From Chlorobiota bacterium (GTDB taxonomy: Bacteria; Bacteroidota; Ignavibacteria; Tepidaquicellales; OLB5), in the NCBI GenBank assembly GCA_022616535.1, contig JAKEEM010000035.1, positions 1-64,000 of the forward strand: 64,000 bases of DNA, written 5' to 3'. Every line of letters starts with the position of its first letter. Position 1 is the stretch's first letter. Positions 39,179 to 48,269 of this stretch are shown here, piece after piece. The position numbers and the translations under genes were made by a program. The notes under the pieces are model-generated. The model saw nothing but the letters and a program-made list of their open reading frames with translations. It was not told the origin of the DNA and made no database searches.

Positions 39179-40828
39179 ATGAAAAAATTAATTATTTTTT
39201 TGGCTGTAAGCTCTTTGTTTATGATTTCTTCATTAATGATTTCGAAAGCGCAGGTTTCCGAGCAGTGGGTTCAAAAGTACAACGGCCCCGGCAGCGCTGA
39301 AGATGCCGCGACAAGCATTGCTGTCGATGCTTCGGGAAATATATACGTTACGGGATACAGCACAGGCAGCGGCAGCGGCCATGATTACACCACAATTAAA
39401 TACAGCCCTTCGGGAAGCCAGCAGTGGGTCGCAAGGTATAACGGTCCCGGAAATGCATTGGATGAAGCGCTTGCAATTGCTGTCGATGCGGCTGGCAATG
39501 TTTACATTACAGGAAGAAGCGCTGCGGGCTCAACAGAATATACTTATGATTACGCGACTATAAAATATAATTCGTCCGGCACCCAGCTTTGGGCGGCAAG
39601 GTATAATAGCCCGGTAAACGGGCAGGATGTTGCTTTTGCCATAGCAGTTGACTCCGAAGGAAATGTTTACGTAACGGGTCAGAGCGGCCATCCCGCCTTA
39701 GACTCCGATATCGGTACAATAAAATATAACTCAGCAGGGGTTCAGCAGTGGGCTGTTGAGTACGATTTAACGGGTAATTGGGATACAGGTCTTTCCATTG
39801 CAGTTGATAATCTGAATAATGTTTACGTTGCGGGATTTCACAGCACTAACTGGGGCACAGCTTACTTAGATTATGTAACAATTAAATATAACGCGCAGGG
39901 GATTCAGCAGTGGACCAGAGGCTACAACGGGGCAGGCAATAATTCCGACAATGCTATTGTTGTAGGTCTTGATGGCTCGGGGAATGTTTATGTAACCGGG
40001 TTCAGCACCGGACAACCCGGACAAGTTTACGATATTGCAACGATTAAGTATAATCCCTCAGGCGACCAGCAATGGGTGCAAACATACAGCTCGGGCAGCC
40101 CTTCAATCGATGTTCCGCGTGCGATGAAAATAGATGAATCAGGCAATGTATATATAACCGGGGCTATTTCCTTCGATATCGGGACTTTGAAATATAATTC
40201 AAACGGTGTTCAGCAATGGGTTGCAAGGTATGATTTCAACGGCAATTTTGATGCTGCGCGCTCGATTGCAATAGACGGGCAGGGGAATTCGTATGTTACC
40301 GGAGTCAGCGGGAAAGCGCCGAATGAATCATTGAACGACTACGCCACGATTAAATACAGTTCCTCCGGTGCTCAGCAGTGGGTTCAAAGATACGACGGCG
40401 CGGCAAGTGACTGGGATGAGGCTTATGGCATTGCCATTGATAACTCAGGTAATGTTTACGTTGCGGGCTACAGTAACGAAAATGCCGGTCTCAATGATAT
40501 TACTACAATAAAATATTCACAAACAGTCGGTATTAATGTAATTTCAAGCGAAGTTCCAAATTCATTCTCTTTATTCCAGAATTATCCCAACCCGTTTAAC
40601 CCTGTTACAAAAATCAGATTTAACGTAGCGTCCGTTCCCCGAACGGACATTAAATTGGTTGTATATGATGTTGCAGGCAGAGAGATTACAACTCTTGTTA
40701 ACCAGCAACTTAACCCCGGCACTTATGAAACCGAATGGGACGCTTCAAATCACACAAGCGGTATTTATTTTTACAGAATTACGGCAGGTGATTATTCCGA
40801 AACAAAGAAAATGATTTTAATAAAGTAA
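39179..40828 (+). CDS. Secreted SBBP-repeat beta-propeller protein with type IX sorting domain
   Basis: 549 residues from ATG 39179; an upstream in-frame start at 39140 would precede the signal peptide. The signal is LIIFLAVSSLFMISSLMISKAQ. Seven or more SBBP repeats follow, each with A-x-D-x-x-GN-x-YVTG, then YATIKY and a GxQQWVARYN strand. The last 85 residues are a sorting domain ([14 protein letters not shown] to KMILIK) that includes a palindrome-derived segment (ASVPRTDIK). The repeats probably make a propeller. It is a close paralogue of the next gene. Confidence 0.85.
   Translation: MKKLIIFLAVSSLFMISSLMISKAQVSEQWVQKYNGPGSAEDAATSIAVDASGNIYVTGYSTGSGSGHDYTTIKYSPSGSQQWVARYNGPGNALDEALAIAVDAAGNVYITGRSAAGSTEYTYDYATIKYNSSGTQLWAARYNSPVNGQDVAFAIAVDSEGNVYVTGQSGHPALDSDIGTIKYNSAGVQQWAVEYDLTGNWDTGLSIAVDNLNNVYVAGFHSTNWGTAYLDYVTIKYNAQGIQQWTRGYNGAGNNSDNAIVVGLDGSGNVYVTGFSTGQPGQVYDIATIKYNPSGDQQWVQTYSSGSPSIDVPRAMKIDESGNVYITGAISFDIGTLKYNSNGVQQWVARYDFNGNFDAARSIAIDGQGNSYVTGVSGKAPNESLNDYATIKYSSSGAQQWVQRYDGAASDWDEAYGIAIDNSGNVYVAGYSNENAGLNDITTIKYSQTVGINVISSEVPNSFSLFQNYPNPFNPVTKIRFNVASVPRTDIKLVVYDVAGREITTLVNQQLNPGTYETEWDASNHTSGIYFYRITAGDYSETKKMILIK
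40630..40648. repeat. GTCCGTTC-CCC-GAACGGAC palindrome inside a coding region
   Basis: Eight-base arms within the sorting-domain codons of the SBBP gene, preceded by CGTAGC. The near-identical copy in the paralogue is at 42357. Confidence 0.7.
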
Positions 40829-40884
40829 ATTAATTACAAATAAATTATTTATAAGCAGCTTTTTCATAGAAAGGCGGAGGCATA

Positions 40885-42555
40885 ATGTTCAAAGCATTTC
40901 TTATAGTCATAATTGCTTTCATGCTGGAGACGGAACTTAATGCTCAAACCGCCCGGACGATGGTTTTGAGTGACAGCGTGCAGACCGGCTGGGTCAGACA
41001 GTACATTTCAGGATATACTCCTCCATTTGACTTTGCATATGCAATAGACCTTGACGCTTCAGGAAATATTTATGTAACAGGTTCAAGTTACGGCTCTGAT
41101 CAGCAGCCGGATTTTGTTACAATAAAGTACAATAGTTCCGGCGATACACTTTGGGTGCGGCGCTACAATGGTCCGGGAAATAATTGGGATATTGCTCGGG
41201 CTATTACTATCGATGCCGCTGGGAACGTATATGTGGCCGGAGAAACATACAGTGAAAGCACGGATTTCAACTACGCTACCATCAAATATGACGCGGGGGG
41301 AAATCAAGTATGGGTCGTGCAGTACAATGGCACATCGAACAACGACGATGGCGCGCTTGCCCTTACTGTCGATGGTTCGGGGAACGTGTATGTGACAGGC
41401 CATAGCTGGCAGGCCGGAACGTCGTGGGATTACGCAACGATTAAGTATAATAGTGCAGGTGTGCAGCAGTGGGTCGCACGCTATAATGGCCCCGGAAATA
41501 TTGCAGATTTCGCAGTTGCACTTGGCATTGACCCATCGGGCAATGTTTACGTGACAGGAACCAGCGATGACCTTTCGGTTAACTTCTTTCCAGCTTATGC
41601 GACAGTGAAGTACAACTCAAGCGGAGTCCAGCAGTGGGTTGCCAGGTATAATGTACTGTGGAGCTATGCAAGTGCCATTGCAGTGGACAATTCGGGCAAC
41701 GCATACGTGACGGGCCGCAGTTACGCGCTGGGCACCTACTACGATTACGCCACGGTAAAATATAATACTTCGGGAGCTCAGCAATGGGTTTCCAGGTACA
41801 ACGGCCCGGGAAATTCCGATGATTATGCAACGTCTATTGCAATTGACGGTTCAGGTAACGCATACGTAACCGGGGAAGCTTTTTTTGTACCTAACGAAGG
41901 TTCCGATTATGCCACTTTAAAATACAATTCATCGGGTGTCCAGCAATGGGTTGCAAGATATAACGGCCCTGCAAGTTCAGTTGATGTAGCCAATGATATA
42001 GTAGTTGACGGAGCGGGGAATGTATATGTCACGGGAGAAAGCAGGGGCCTCGTAACCGAGGATGATTACGCCACAATAAAATATAACTCCTCGGGAGTTG
42101 AACAATGCATCGCCCGGTACAATGGTCAGGGCAATACTTTCGACCTCGCATCTGCCCTTGCTGTTGACGCATTGGGCAATATATATGTGACAGGAAGAAG
42201 CACTCAAACAGGAGGAAGCATAATTACAACCATCAAGTATGTGCTTGTTCCGGTTTCAGTGCAGGGGCAGAATACAGAAATACCTTTGGGGTTTTCACTT
42301 GAACAGAATTATCCCAACCCGTTTAATCCAATGACAAAAATCCGATTTAACGTAGCGTCCGTTCTCCGAACGGACATAAAACTGGTTATATACGATATTA
42401 CTGGCAGTGAAATAGCAGTTCTTGTTAACCAACCATTACAGCCCGGCACTTATGAAGCCGAATGGGATGGTTCAAACTATCCAACCGGGATTTATTTTTA
42501 CAGAATTACTGCAGGTGATTATAACGAAACAAAGAAAATGATGTTTATTAAATAG
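40885..42555 (+). CDS. Second SBBP-repeat secreted protein with type IX sorting domain
   Basis: 556 residues with a strong Shine-Dalgarno (GGCGGAGG) before the ATG. A signal peptide (FLIVIIAFMLETELNAQ) is followed by about eight SBBP repeats (DxSGNVYVTG, YATIKYNSSG, GVQQWVARYNGPGN), highly alike between units. A sorting domain ends the chain ([14 protein letters not shown] to KMMFIK). It is a tandem duplicate of the gene before it. Some middle repeats use more G+C-rich third positions than the flanks, hinting at repeat turnover. Confidence 0.85.
   Translation: MFKAFLIVIIAFMLETELNAQTARTMVLSDSVQTGWVRQYISGYTPPFDFAYAIDLDASGNIYVTGSSYGSDQQPDFVTIKYNSSGDTLWVRRYNGPGNNWDIARAITIDAAGNVYVAGETYSESTDFNYATIKYDAGGNQVWVVQYNGTSNNDDGALALTVDGSGNVYVTGHSWQAGTSWDYATIKYNSAGVQQWVARYNGPGNIADFAVALGIDPSGNVYVTGTSDDLSVNFFPAYATVKYNSSGVQQWVARYNVLWSYASAIAVDNSGNAYVTGRSYALGTYYDYATVKYNTSGAQQWVSRYNGPGNSDDYATSIAIDGSGNAYVTGEAFFVPNEGSDYATLKYNSSGVQQWVARYNGPASSVDVANDIVVDGAGNVYVTGESRGLVTEDDYATIKYNSSGVEQCIARYNGQGNTFDLASALAVDALGNIYVTGRSTQTGGSIITTIKYVLVPVSVQGQNTEIPLGFSLEQNYPNPFNPMTKIRFNVASVLRTDIKLVIYDITGSEIAVLVNQPLQPGTYEAEWDGSNYPTGIYFYRITAGDYNETKKMMFIK
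42357..42375. repeat. GTCCGTTC-TCC-GAACGGAC palindrome inside a coding region
   Basis: Counterpart of the 40630 element in the paralogous sorting domain. The arms are intact and the loop differs by one base. Confidence 0.7.
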
Positions 42556-42584
42556 GCATATATTAATTCATAATCTTTCATTAG

Positions 42585-42612
42585 GGCAAATCTACCGATT
42601 TGCCTTTTTTAT
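42585..42612 (+). terminator. Terminator after second SBBP gene
   Basis: GGCAAATC-TACC-GATTTGCC followed by TTTTTTATT, 30 bases after the stop. Confidence 0.85.
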
Positions 42613-42678
42613 TGCCATTAATTTCATTGCCATATATTCTTGTCTTTCCTTTTTCAAGATTTTAATTGAAATTAAACA

Positions 42679-43575
42679 ATGCGCATAAAGAAATTTACCT
42701 GTTTAAACTGCGGAGCGCCGAAGGTTAATGAATATAAATCGCCCTATATTGTTTGCGATTACTGCGGCTCATTTACCGATATTGACTTCACGCTCGGAAT
42801 GAACTTCTGGAACCAGTCGCCCCTGGACAACGTCGGCTACGCGTTCAATAAAATTGATTATATGAGCCGGATGCAGTATGCATTGCAGAAAAAAGATAAG
42901 GAAGAATACCGGCGGCTTCAGCGGGGATGGGACTACTACTACCGCACTTATCCTGCATACCTGCCTCCATCGATTGATGACGGCTATAAGTACCGAGATT
43001 ACCTTGATGTGTGCGCGGATTCAAGCACAGAGGCGGGATTTGACCCCAAGTATCACGAGCACGCTCTGAAACAGCAGCAATTGCAGCAGCAGCTTACGTA
43101 TAATTACGTTAACGGACAGCCCAAAGTGAACGGTGAGCAGTTTTTTAAGCTGGCGGAATTTTTCATCGGTGTTACAAAGGAAGGATTCAAAGTATTTTAT
43201 GAAAATCCCAAATATGCCGTTATGCATGAGCTGCTGCCTGAGCAAGTTCATCTTAAAATGAAACTTTCGATGTTCGTGCAGGCGTGGATTCCTTACCTTA
43301 CCGATGAGGACGTGGAGAAGTTTTTGAAAATGACGGGCTTCAGCATGCAGTATGTGGAGATTGAAAAACCCCGGGGAAAAGCGGGGGAGTGTTCCAACTG
43401 CAAAGCTGAAATTTATGTTCCCGAGGGCTCCTACAAAGTCTACTGTGAAAAATGCCATCGCACAACTAAGGTTCAGCCCGTATTTAAATGCATGTCATGC
43501 GGTGCGGAAAACAAAGTGCCCGATAACCCGGGCAGCCAATCGATTGCGAGTTCTGCGGCGTTGAAAACCGATTAA
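42679..43575 (+). CDS. Zinc-ribbon protein of unknown function, 3' end frameshifted
   Basis: 298 residues as read. The N-terminus is a zinc ribbon (FTCLNCGAP, then VCDYCGSF). A helical middle part with WDYYYRTYPAYLPPS follows. Near residue 235 is a second ribbon (ECSNCKAEIYVPEG, then YCEKCHRTTKV), and a third begins at KCMSCGAENKVP. The printed frame then leaves the pattern. With one base added in the CCCGGG at 43528-43533 the chain would continue GQPIDCEFCGVENRLIQRLFG and stop at 43595, completing the third ribbon. Binding of nucleic acid or protein is possible but not shown. Confidence 0.7.
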   Translation: MRIKKFTCLNCGAPKVNEYKSPYIVCDYCGSFTDIDFTLGMNFWNQSPLDNVGYAFNKIDYMSRMQYALQKKDKEEYRRLQRGWDYYYRTYPAYLPPSIDDGYKYRDYLDVCADSSTEAGFDPKYHEHALKQQQLQQQLTYNYVNGQPKVNGEQFFKLAEFFIGVTKEGFKVFYENPKYAVMHELLPEQVHLKMKLSMFVQAWIPYLTDEDVEKFLKMTGFSMQYVEIEKPRGKAGECSNCKAEIYVPEGSYKVYCEKCHRTTKVQPVFKCMSCGAENKVPDNPGSQSIASSAALKTD

Positions 43576-43610
43576 TTCAAAGATTGTTCGGCTGAAAATT
43601 TTATTTTATA

Positions 43611-44114
43611 ATGAAAAAAATAATAATTATTTTTTTGTTTTATGGCTGTCCGGTGTTTGCACAGTGGCCGGGTTATTTTTACACTTTTGAATTAAAGGAC
43701 TCACTCGGCAATATTATCGATTCGACTAGCAAGAATTATATTATGAAAACTGTGCCGGCAGATGATAAAGATGTAATACTGGGGATTAGAATATGCGATG
43801 ACAATAAGACATGGCGGTTTTATGAAGGCGGCTATGGTGATTTGAACAAAATACAAAAGCTGAGAATTGTGAAAACCGTTGACGAATATGATGAAATTAT
43901 GATTATTGAATTTCCCGGCACTCTTTCCGGGGGCGAACAAAAGCATTACATGAATTTATTTGCGGGCACTCTTATTTTTAAAAGGGGAGCTTACACGGTT
44001 AAGCTTCCCGAAAAAGATGCTGAATGGGATAACCTGAAGGAAATTAAAATCTGTCCGGACGGTGTAAATGATTACTCTTTTTTTGATATTAGCAGATTTC
44101 AGAATAGCAAGTAA
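43611..44114 (+). CDS. Small exported protein of unknown function
   Basis: 167 residues. A signal peptide (IIIIFLFYGCPVFAQ) is followed by a beta-rich chain (YTFELKDSLGNII, VILGIRICDDNKTWRFYEGG, TLIFKRGAYTVKLPEKD). Not recognised. The start is 36 bases after the printed stop of the zinc-ribbon gene, or 15 bases after its repaired stop, so the two are likely co-transcribed. Confidence 0.6.
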   Translation: MKKIIIIFLFYGCPVFAQWPGYFYTFELKDSLGNIIDSTSKNYIMKTVPADDKDVILGIRICDDNKTWRFYEGGYGDLNKIQKLRIVKTVDEYDEIMIIEFPGTLSGGEQKHYMNLFAGTLIFKRGAYTVKLPEKDAEWDNLKEIKICPDGVNDYSFFDISRFQNSK

Positions 44115-44184
44115 GTCAAGTCAATTTACCTCATGTATGATTCGCTTGATTAATGGATTGCCATGATTTTGCTAATTATCCGAT

Positions 44185-45603
44185 TTAAATAACCAGGATT
44201 TTTTCTTCTGTCATTTCCTTAATTGCGTAGCGCACGCCTTCGCGTGTATTGCCTGAATCCTTCACGCCCCCGTAAGGCATTGCATCCATTCTGTAGGAGG
44301 AGGGTTCGTTAATAATCACTCCCCCCGTGTGAATATTGTTATATGCGTAGAGTATGTTCTGCATGTTATTAGTAAATACCGCTGCCTGAAGCCCGAAGCG
44401 TGAATTATTGATTTCACTTACAGCTTCTTCAAATTTGGAGAATTTATCAATTGTTATCACCGGTGCAAATACTTCATTGCACTTTACATTTGCCGAGTTT
44501 GGAGCGTTTTCGATTACAGTTGGCTCCAGCACTGCACCGTTTCTTGAGCCGCCTGTCGGAACATTTGCGCCGGAATCTTTTGCTTCGGCAATCCATTTTT
44601 CCGCGCGAGTTGCTTCTGCTTCGGTTATCATTGGTCCGGAGATTGTATCTTCATCGTACGGGTCGCCGAATTTTACTTTCTTTGTTTCATCAATCATCTT
44701 TGAGCGAAATTCATCATATACTTTTTCATGTACATAAACTCTTTGAACCGAAATACAGCTTTGTCCCGCCTGTGCAAATCCCCCGATTATTATTTTGGAA
44801 ACCGCCGTATTTATATCAGCATCATCGTTGATTATTACGCCGGCGTTTCCGCCAAGCTCAAGCGAAATCCGCTGTTTGCCGGATTTATTTTTGATGCCCC
44901 ATCCGACATCACTGCTTCCTGTAAAGCTTATCAATTTTATTCTGCTGTCCGGAATGTGCCTGTCCATATTGCTTCCGGAAAGTGTCAAAACGTTAATCGA
45001 ATGGGGTATGCCAAGCTCATTGCATGCTTCAAAAATAATTTTCCCAAGCTCAATTCCGCAGAGCATTGAATTTGAGGAGGGCTTAATTAAAATCACATTC
45101 GATGATGCAAGGGCGGGAGAAACCTTGTGCGCAACGAGATTAACCGGGAAATTCCATGGAGTAATTCCGAGCACTAAACCCAAAGGGAATCTTCTGACTA
45201 TCCCCATTTTATTTTCAGAACCTTTGAGCAAATCAAGCGGCAAAACTTCGCCGTTAATTCTTGAGCATTCTTCTGCTCCCAATCTGAATGTGAGGGCTGC
45301 ACGGTCAATCTCAATCATTGAAAACCTTATTGGTTTTCCCGTTTCATCTGTGATAAGTTTAGCAAGTTCTTTTTTTCCTTCCGCAATTTTTTCAGATACT
45401 TTATACAAAAGCTCCTGCTTTTTGTATGTCGGAAGGTTTTTGTACTGTTCAAATGCTTTGGTTAAATATTCAGCTGATTGCCCGAAATGTTTTTCCGATG
45501 CTAAATATACTTCGCCTACTGTTTTGTTTGAAAAAGGATTAACGATGGTTTTGACTTTATCGGATGAAGAAAATTCTTTTGCTGAAATAAATTTTTTGGG
45601 CAT
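44185..45603 (-). CDS. NAD(P)-dependent aldehyde dehydrogenase
   Basis: 472 residues, typical of the superfamily. Motifs seen are LGITPWNFPVNLVAHKV, the cofactor loop SFTGSSDVGWGI, the general-base Glu in SLELGGNAGVII, and the catalytic Cys in FAQAGQSCISVQRVYVH. MPYGGVKDSGNTREG is near the end. It resembles succinate-semialdehyde and lactaldehyde dehydrogenases and the non-phosphorylating glyceraldehyde-3-phosphate group. The substrate cannot be fixed from sequence. It is transcribed alone, after the terminator of the HMA-like gene. Confidence 0.9.
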   Translation of the reverse strand: MPKKFISAKEFSSSDKVKTIVNPFSNKTVGEVYLASEKHFGQSAEYLTKAFEQYKNLPTYKKQELLYKVSEKIAEGKKELAKLITDETGKPIRFSMIEIDRAALTFRLGAEECSRINGEVLPLDLLKGSENKMGIVRRFPLGLVLGITPWNFPVNLVAHKVSPALASSNVILIKPSSNSMLCGIELGKIIFEACNELGIPHSINVLTLSGSNMDRHIPDSRIKLISFTGSSDVGWGIKNKSGKQRISLELGGNAGVIINDDADINTAVSKIIIGGFAQAGQSCISVQRVYVHEKVYDEFRSKMIDETKKVKFGDPYDEDTISGPMITEAEATRAEKWIAEAKDSGANVPTGGSRNGAVLEPTVIENAPNSANVKCNEVFAPVITIDKFSKFEEAVSEINNSRFGLQAAVFTNNMQNILYAYNNIHTGGVIINEPSSYRMDAMPYGGVKDSGNTREGVRYAIKEMTEEKILVI

Positions 45604-45635
45604 AAATATAAAAGATGTATATTCAAAAATACAAA

Positions 45636-45664
45636 TAAAAAAGGGGATTGAAAACTCAATCCCC
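45636..45664 (-). terminator. Terminator after HMA-like gene
   Basis: On the minus strand, GGGGATTGA-GTTT-TCAATCCCC is followed by TTTTTTATTTG. It separates the gene at 45712 from the aldehyde dehydrogenase gene. Confidence 0.85.
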
Positions 45665-45711
45665 TGAAAAGATTGTTCGCCTCGAGCGGAGCCGAAAGAT
45701 AAGCCGAAACT

Positions 45712-46242
45712 CTATAGATTTTTGGTTTCTTTGTTTTTTGTTTCCTTGTTTGGAGTGCACTGTTTTTTGCCGTCGCATCCTTCTTTCTTATCTCCGGTTT
45801 TCTTATCGCCTGATTTTACGCCGTCTTTTGTGCATCCTTTGCCGGAGCAGTCATAATTTTTATCGTTTACATATGCGGAAATATTTTCTGCATTTGTTTC
45901 ACCTGCGGCATAATAGACAGTCACATTTGTCATCTTTGATACACTGCAGGTCGGGCTGAATTTTATTTCTTTTACACCGGCAATTGTTAGCAGGTCGACT
46001 TGCAATTCGCTTTTCATTTCATCACAGCAAGCCTGGTCGGTAGTAAACTCGTAGGTTTCATAATCACCGCCCGCTTTCAGAACTTTGTTTTTAACATCTT
46101 TGTTTCTGTCATCACAGGCAGTTTTATTTGTGCACGTTTTGCCGTCTTTATCATTAGCCGCGAGAAAGTTCTGGTTTAAGTAAAAGAAAGTGAGTGCAAA
46201 AACAATTGTTAATGATGCGATTGATAAGATTTTTTTGTTCAT
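45712..46242 (-). CDS. Exported HMA-like protein with Cys-Cys in place of CxxC and a Lys/Cys-rich tail
   Basis: 176 residues. A signal segment (SIASLTIVFALTFFYL) is followed at about residues 60-130 by a ferredoxin-like fold of the heavy-metal-associated type (LLTIAGVKEIKFS, MTNVTVYYAAGETNAENISA). The metal loop normally reads CxxC; here it reads TDQACCDEM. Additional Cys occur in GKTCTNKTACDD and NYDCSGKGCTKDG. The last 40 residues are Lys/Gly/Asp-rich with short repeats (GDKKTGDKKEG, KETKNKETKN). Metal binding or thiol chemistry in the periplasm is inferred. Confidence 0.6.
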   Translation of the reverse strand: MNKKILSIASLTIVFALTFFYLNQNFLAANDKDGKTCTNKTACDDRNKDVKNKVLKAGGDYETYEFTTDQACCDEMKSELQVDLLTIAGVKEIKFSPTCSVSKMTNVTVYYAAGETNAENISAYVNDKNYDCSGKGCTKDGVKSGDKKTGDKKEGCDGKKQCTPNKETKNKETKNL

Positions 46243-46502
46243 CAGGAAACTCTCCTCTGCTGATTTTATGGTTTGGTAGTTAAATAAACCTTTTGGCTTT
46301 CAAATTGGTTTCAAAAATATGGTATTTTTTTAATAGTTGAAAGTGGTTACAGAAAATTTTGTTTAACATATTATAATTACAGTTATTTAAATTTAGAAAG
46401 AATTCAGCCTTAATTTAAGATAAGGTTTTAGATAAGGTTTAAAATTAGTTTTGTAATGAATGAAATTTCAATAATAATATCAATATTAATAAGGAGCAAA
46501 AA

Positions 46503-46529
46503 ATGTTATCAAGCATATTCGAAAGCTAA
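46503..46529 (+). CDS. Possible 8-residue leader peptide
   Basis: ATG is preceded by AAGGAGCAAAAA, the strongest Shine-Dalgarno in this part of the window, and encodes MLSSIFES before TAA. It is followed by a hairpin with a T-run and then the mutase gene, the arrangement of a transcription-attenuation leader. It has no obvious run of a single regulatory amino acid (two Ser in a row). Confidence 0.35.
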   Translation: MLSSIFES

Positions 46530-46565
46530 TACAATAAAACAGCTGTTATTATCCCCTGGTATAGT

Positions 46566-46607
46566 GCGGTGATTTCTTTGGCTTAATCCGAAGAATTGCC
46601 GCTTTTT
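46566..46607 (+). terminator. Terminator-like hairpin upstream of methylmalonyl-CoA mutase
   Basis: GCGG-TGA-TTTCTT pairs imperfectly with AAGAAT-TGCCGC and is followed by TTTTT. It lies 72 bases before the mutase ATG and downstream of the possible leader peptide. Confidence 0.55.
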
Positions 46608-46678
46608 AATTTATAAGATAAATCATATTATTTAAAATAGTTTATGGTTATTTTTACGCTTGTAAAATAGCGTAAATT

Positions 46679-48259
46679 ATGAAAGAACTAAAACAACGCA
46701 AAGAAAAATTTGTTACTGATTCAGGAATAAAAATTCCGCCTTATATCGAAGAAAATTCTGAGAATTACAAAACAAAACTTGGCAGTCCGGGTTCGTTTCC
46801 GTTTACAAGGGGAGTTCACGAGCAAATGTACAGAAGCCGTTTCTGGACAATGCGCCAGTATGCGGGTTTCGGAACTGCGGAGGAATCAAATAAACGCTAT
46901 AAATTTTTGTTAGAGCAGGGTACAACCGGTTTATCCGTAGCATTCGACCTTCCAACGCAAATAGGTTTTGACAGCGATAATCCGGCAGCAGAAGGAGAAG
47001 TCGGAAAGGTCGGAGTAGCAATTGATACACTTAAGGATATGGAAATTCTTTTCGACGGAATTAAATTGGAAAAAATCAGCACGTCTATGACAATCAATGC
47101 ATCTGCCGCTATACTTCTTTGCATGTATATTGCAATTGCTAAAAAGCAGGGCGCGGATTTAAAAAAGCTTTCCGGCACCGTTCAAAACGATGTCCTGAAA
47201 GAATACATTGCAAGAGGAACGTACATCTATCCTCCGAAACATTCGATGAGACTTATCACGGATATTTTTGCGTGGTGCTATGAAAATGTTCCGAGCTGGA
47301 ACACAATTTCCATCAGCGGTTATCACATACGCGAAGCCGGCTCAAATGCAATTCAGGAGGTAGCTTTTACGATGGCAAATGCAATTGCATACATAGAGGC
47401 AGCAATTGGGCGGGGACTCGATGTGGATAAGTTTGCATCAAGACTTTCATTTTTCTTTAACGGACAGATTAACTTTCTTGAGGAGGTTGCAAAGTTCCGC
47501 GCCGCCCGCAGAGTCTACGCTAAAATTATGAAGGAACGATTCAAAGCCAATAGCGAAAAAAGTATGATGCTTCGCTTCCATTGCCAGACTGCCGGCTCAT
47601 CGCTAACAGCCCAGCAGGTTGAAAACAATGTAATAAGAACTACGATTGAAGCCATGGCGGCGGTTTTGGGGGGATGCCAGTCACTTCACACAAATTCAAA
47701 AGACGAAGCACTTGCTTTACCCACTGAGGATTCAGTTATCACTGCTTTAAGGACACAACAGGTTATAGCGTTTGAAAGCGGCGTTGCTGATACAGTCGAT
47801 GCTCTTTCGGGTTCATATTATATTGAATACCTTACCGATAAAATCGAGGAAGGTGTGTGGAACTATTTAAATAAGATTGATGAAATGGGCGGCGCTGTTA
47901 AATGTATTGAGTTGAATTTCCAGCAGGATGAAATTGCGGAAAACGCTTATGAATTTGAAAAAGAAATAGAAAGCGGTGAAAGAGTTATAGTCGGAGTAAA
48001 CCGCTTTAACGATGCAGAGCACGAGGAAAATCTTGATTTGCTGAAGATAGACGAATCTATTCAGAAAAAACAAATTGAAAAGCTTAATGAAGTGAAAAGG
48101 ACAAGAAATAACGAGGCAGTAAAAGCTAATCTGGATTCACTGAAAAAAACTGCCGGCACTGATGAGAATATTATACCGTATATTTTAAATTGCGTTGAAA
48201 GTTATTGTTCAATTGGCGAGATTTCGAACTCCCTGCGCGAAGTCTGGGGGGAGTATTAA
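46679..48259 (+). CDS. Methylmalonyl-CoA mutase, large (catalytic) subunit
   Basis: 526 residues. Family motifs are [60 protein letters not shown] and the CoA/B12-facing region [17 protein letters not shown] and [12 protein letters not shown]. The chain ends without the cobalamin-binding domain (no DxHxxG motif), so it belongs to the split form that pairs with a separate small B12-binding subunit, not present in this window. It interconverts methylmalonyl-CoA and succinyl-CoA in propionate metabolism. Ethylmalonyl- or isobutyryl-CoA mutase remain less likely options. Confidence 0.9.
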   Translation: MKELKQRKEKFVTDSGIKIPPYIEENSENYKTKLGSPGSFPFTRGVHEQMYRSRFWTMRQYAGFGTAEESNKRYKFLLEQGTTGLSVAFDLPTQIGFDSDNPAAEGEVGKVGVAIDTLKDMEILFDGIKLEKISTSMTINASAAILLCMYIAIAKKQGADLKKLSGTVQNDVLKEYIARGTYIYPPKHSMRLITDIFAWCYENVPSWNTISISGYHIREAGSNAIQEVAFTMANAIAYIEAAIGRGLDVDKFASRLSFFFNGQINFLEEVAKFRAARRVYAKIMKERFKANSEKSMMLRFHCQTAGSSLTAQQVENNVIRTTIEAMAAVLGGCQSLHTNSKDEALALPTEDSVITALRTQQVIAFESGVADTVDALSGSYYIEYLTDKIEEGVWNYLNKIDEMGGAVKCIELNFQQDEIAENAYEFEKEIESGERVIVGVNRFNDAEHEENLDLLKIDESIQKKQIEKLNEVKRTRNNEAVKANLDSLKKTAGTDENIIPYILNCVESYCSIGEISNSLREVWGEY

Positions 48260-48269
48260 ATAACAATTT

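Larger units (their letters stand above)
46243..46678. other. 436-base leader region of the methylmalonyl-CoA mutase gene
   Basis: AT-rich region between diverging genes. It holds a Shine-Dalgarno-led 8-codon frame (46503-46529) and a terminator-like hairpin (46566-46607). No cobalamin riboswitch pattern was seen. Confidence 0.5.

Noticed and set aside
39300-42240. Possible CRISPR-like repeats
   Set aside because: The repetition is codon-based and reflects SBBP protein repeats; there are no constant repeats with unique spacers.
44795-45667. 290-codon open frame on the plus strand
   Set aside because: It lies antisense to the aldehyde dehydrogenase gene, its protein is compositionally odd (Ser/Leu/Pro-rich), and the minus-strand gene has full family motifs.
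46243-46678. Cobalamin riboswitch upstream of the B12-dependent mutase
   Set aside because: I looked for the B12-box and the usual multi-stem layout and did not see them. Only the leader peptide and hairpin are supported.
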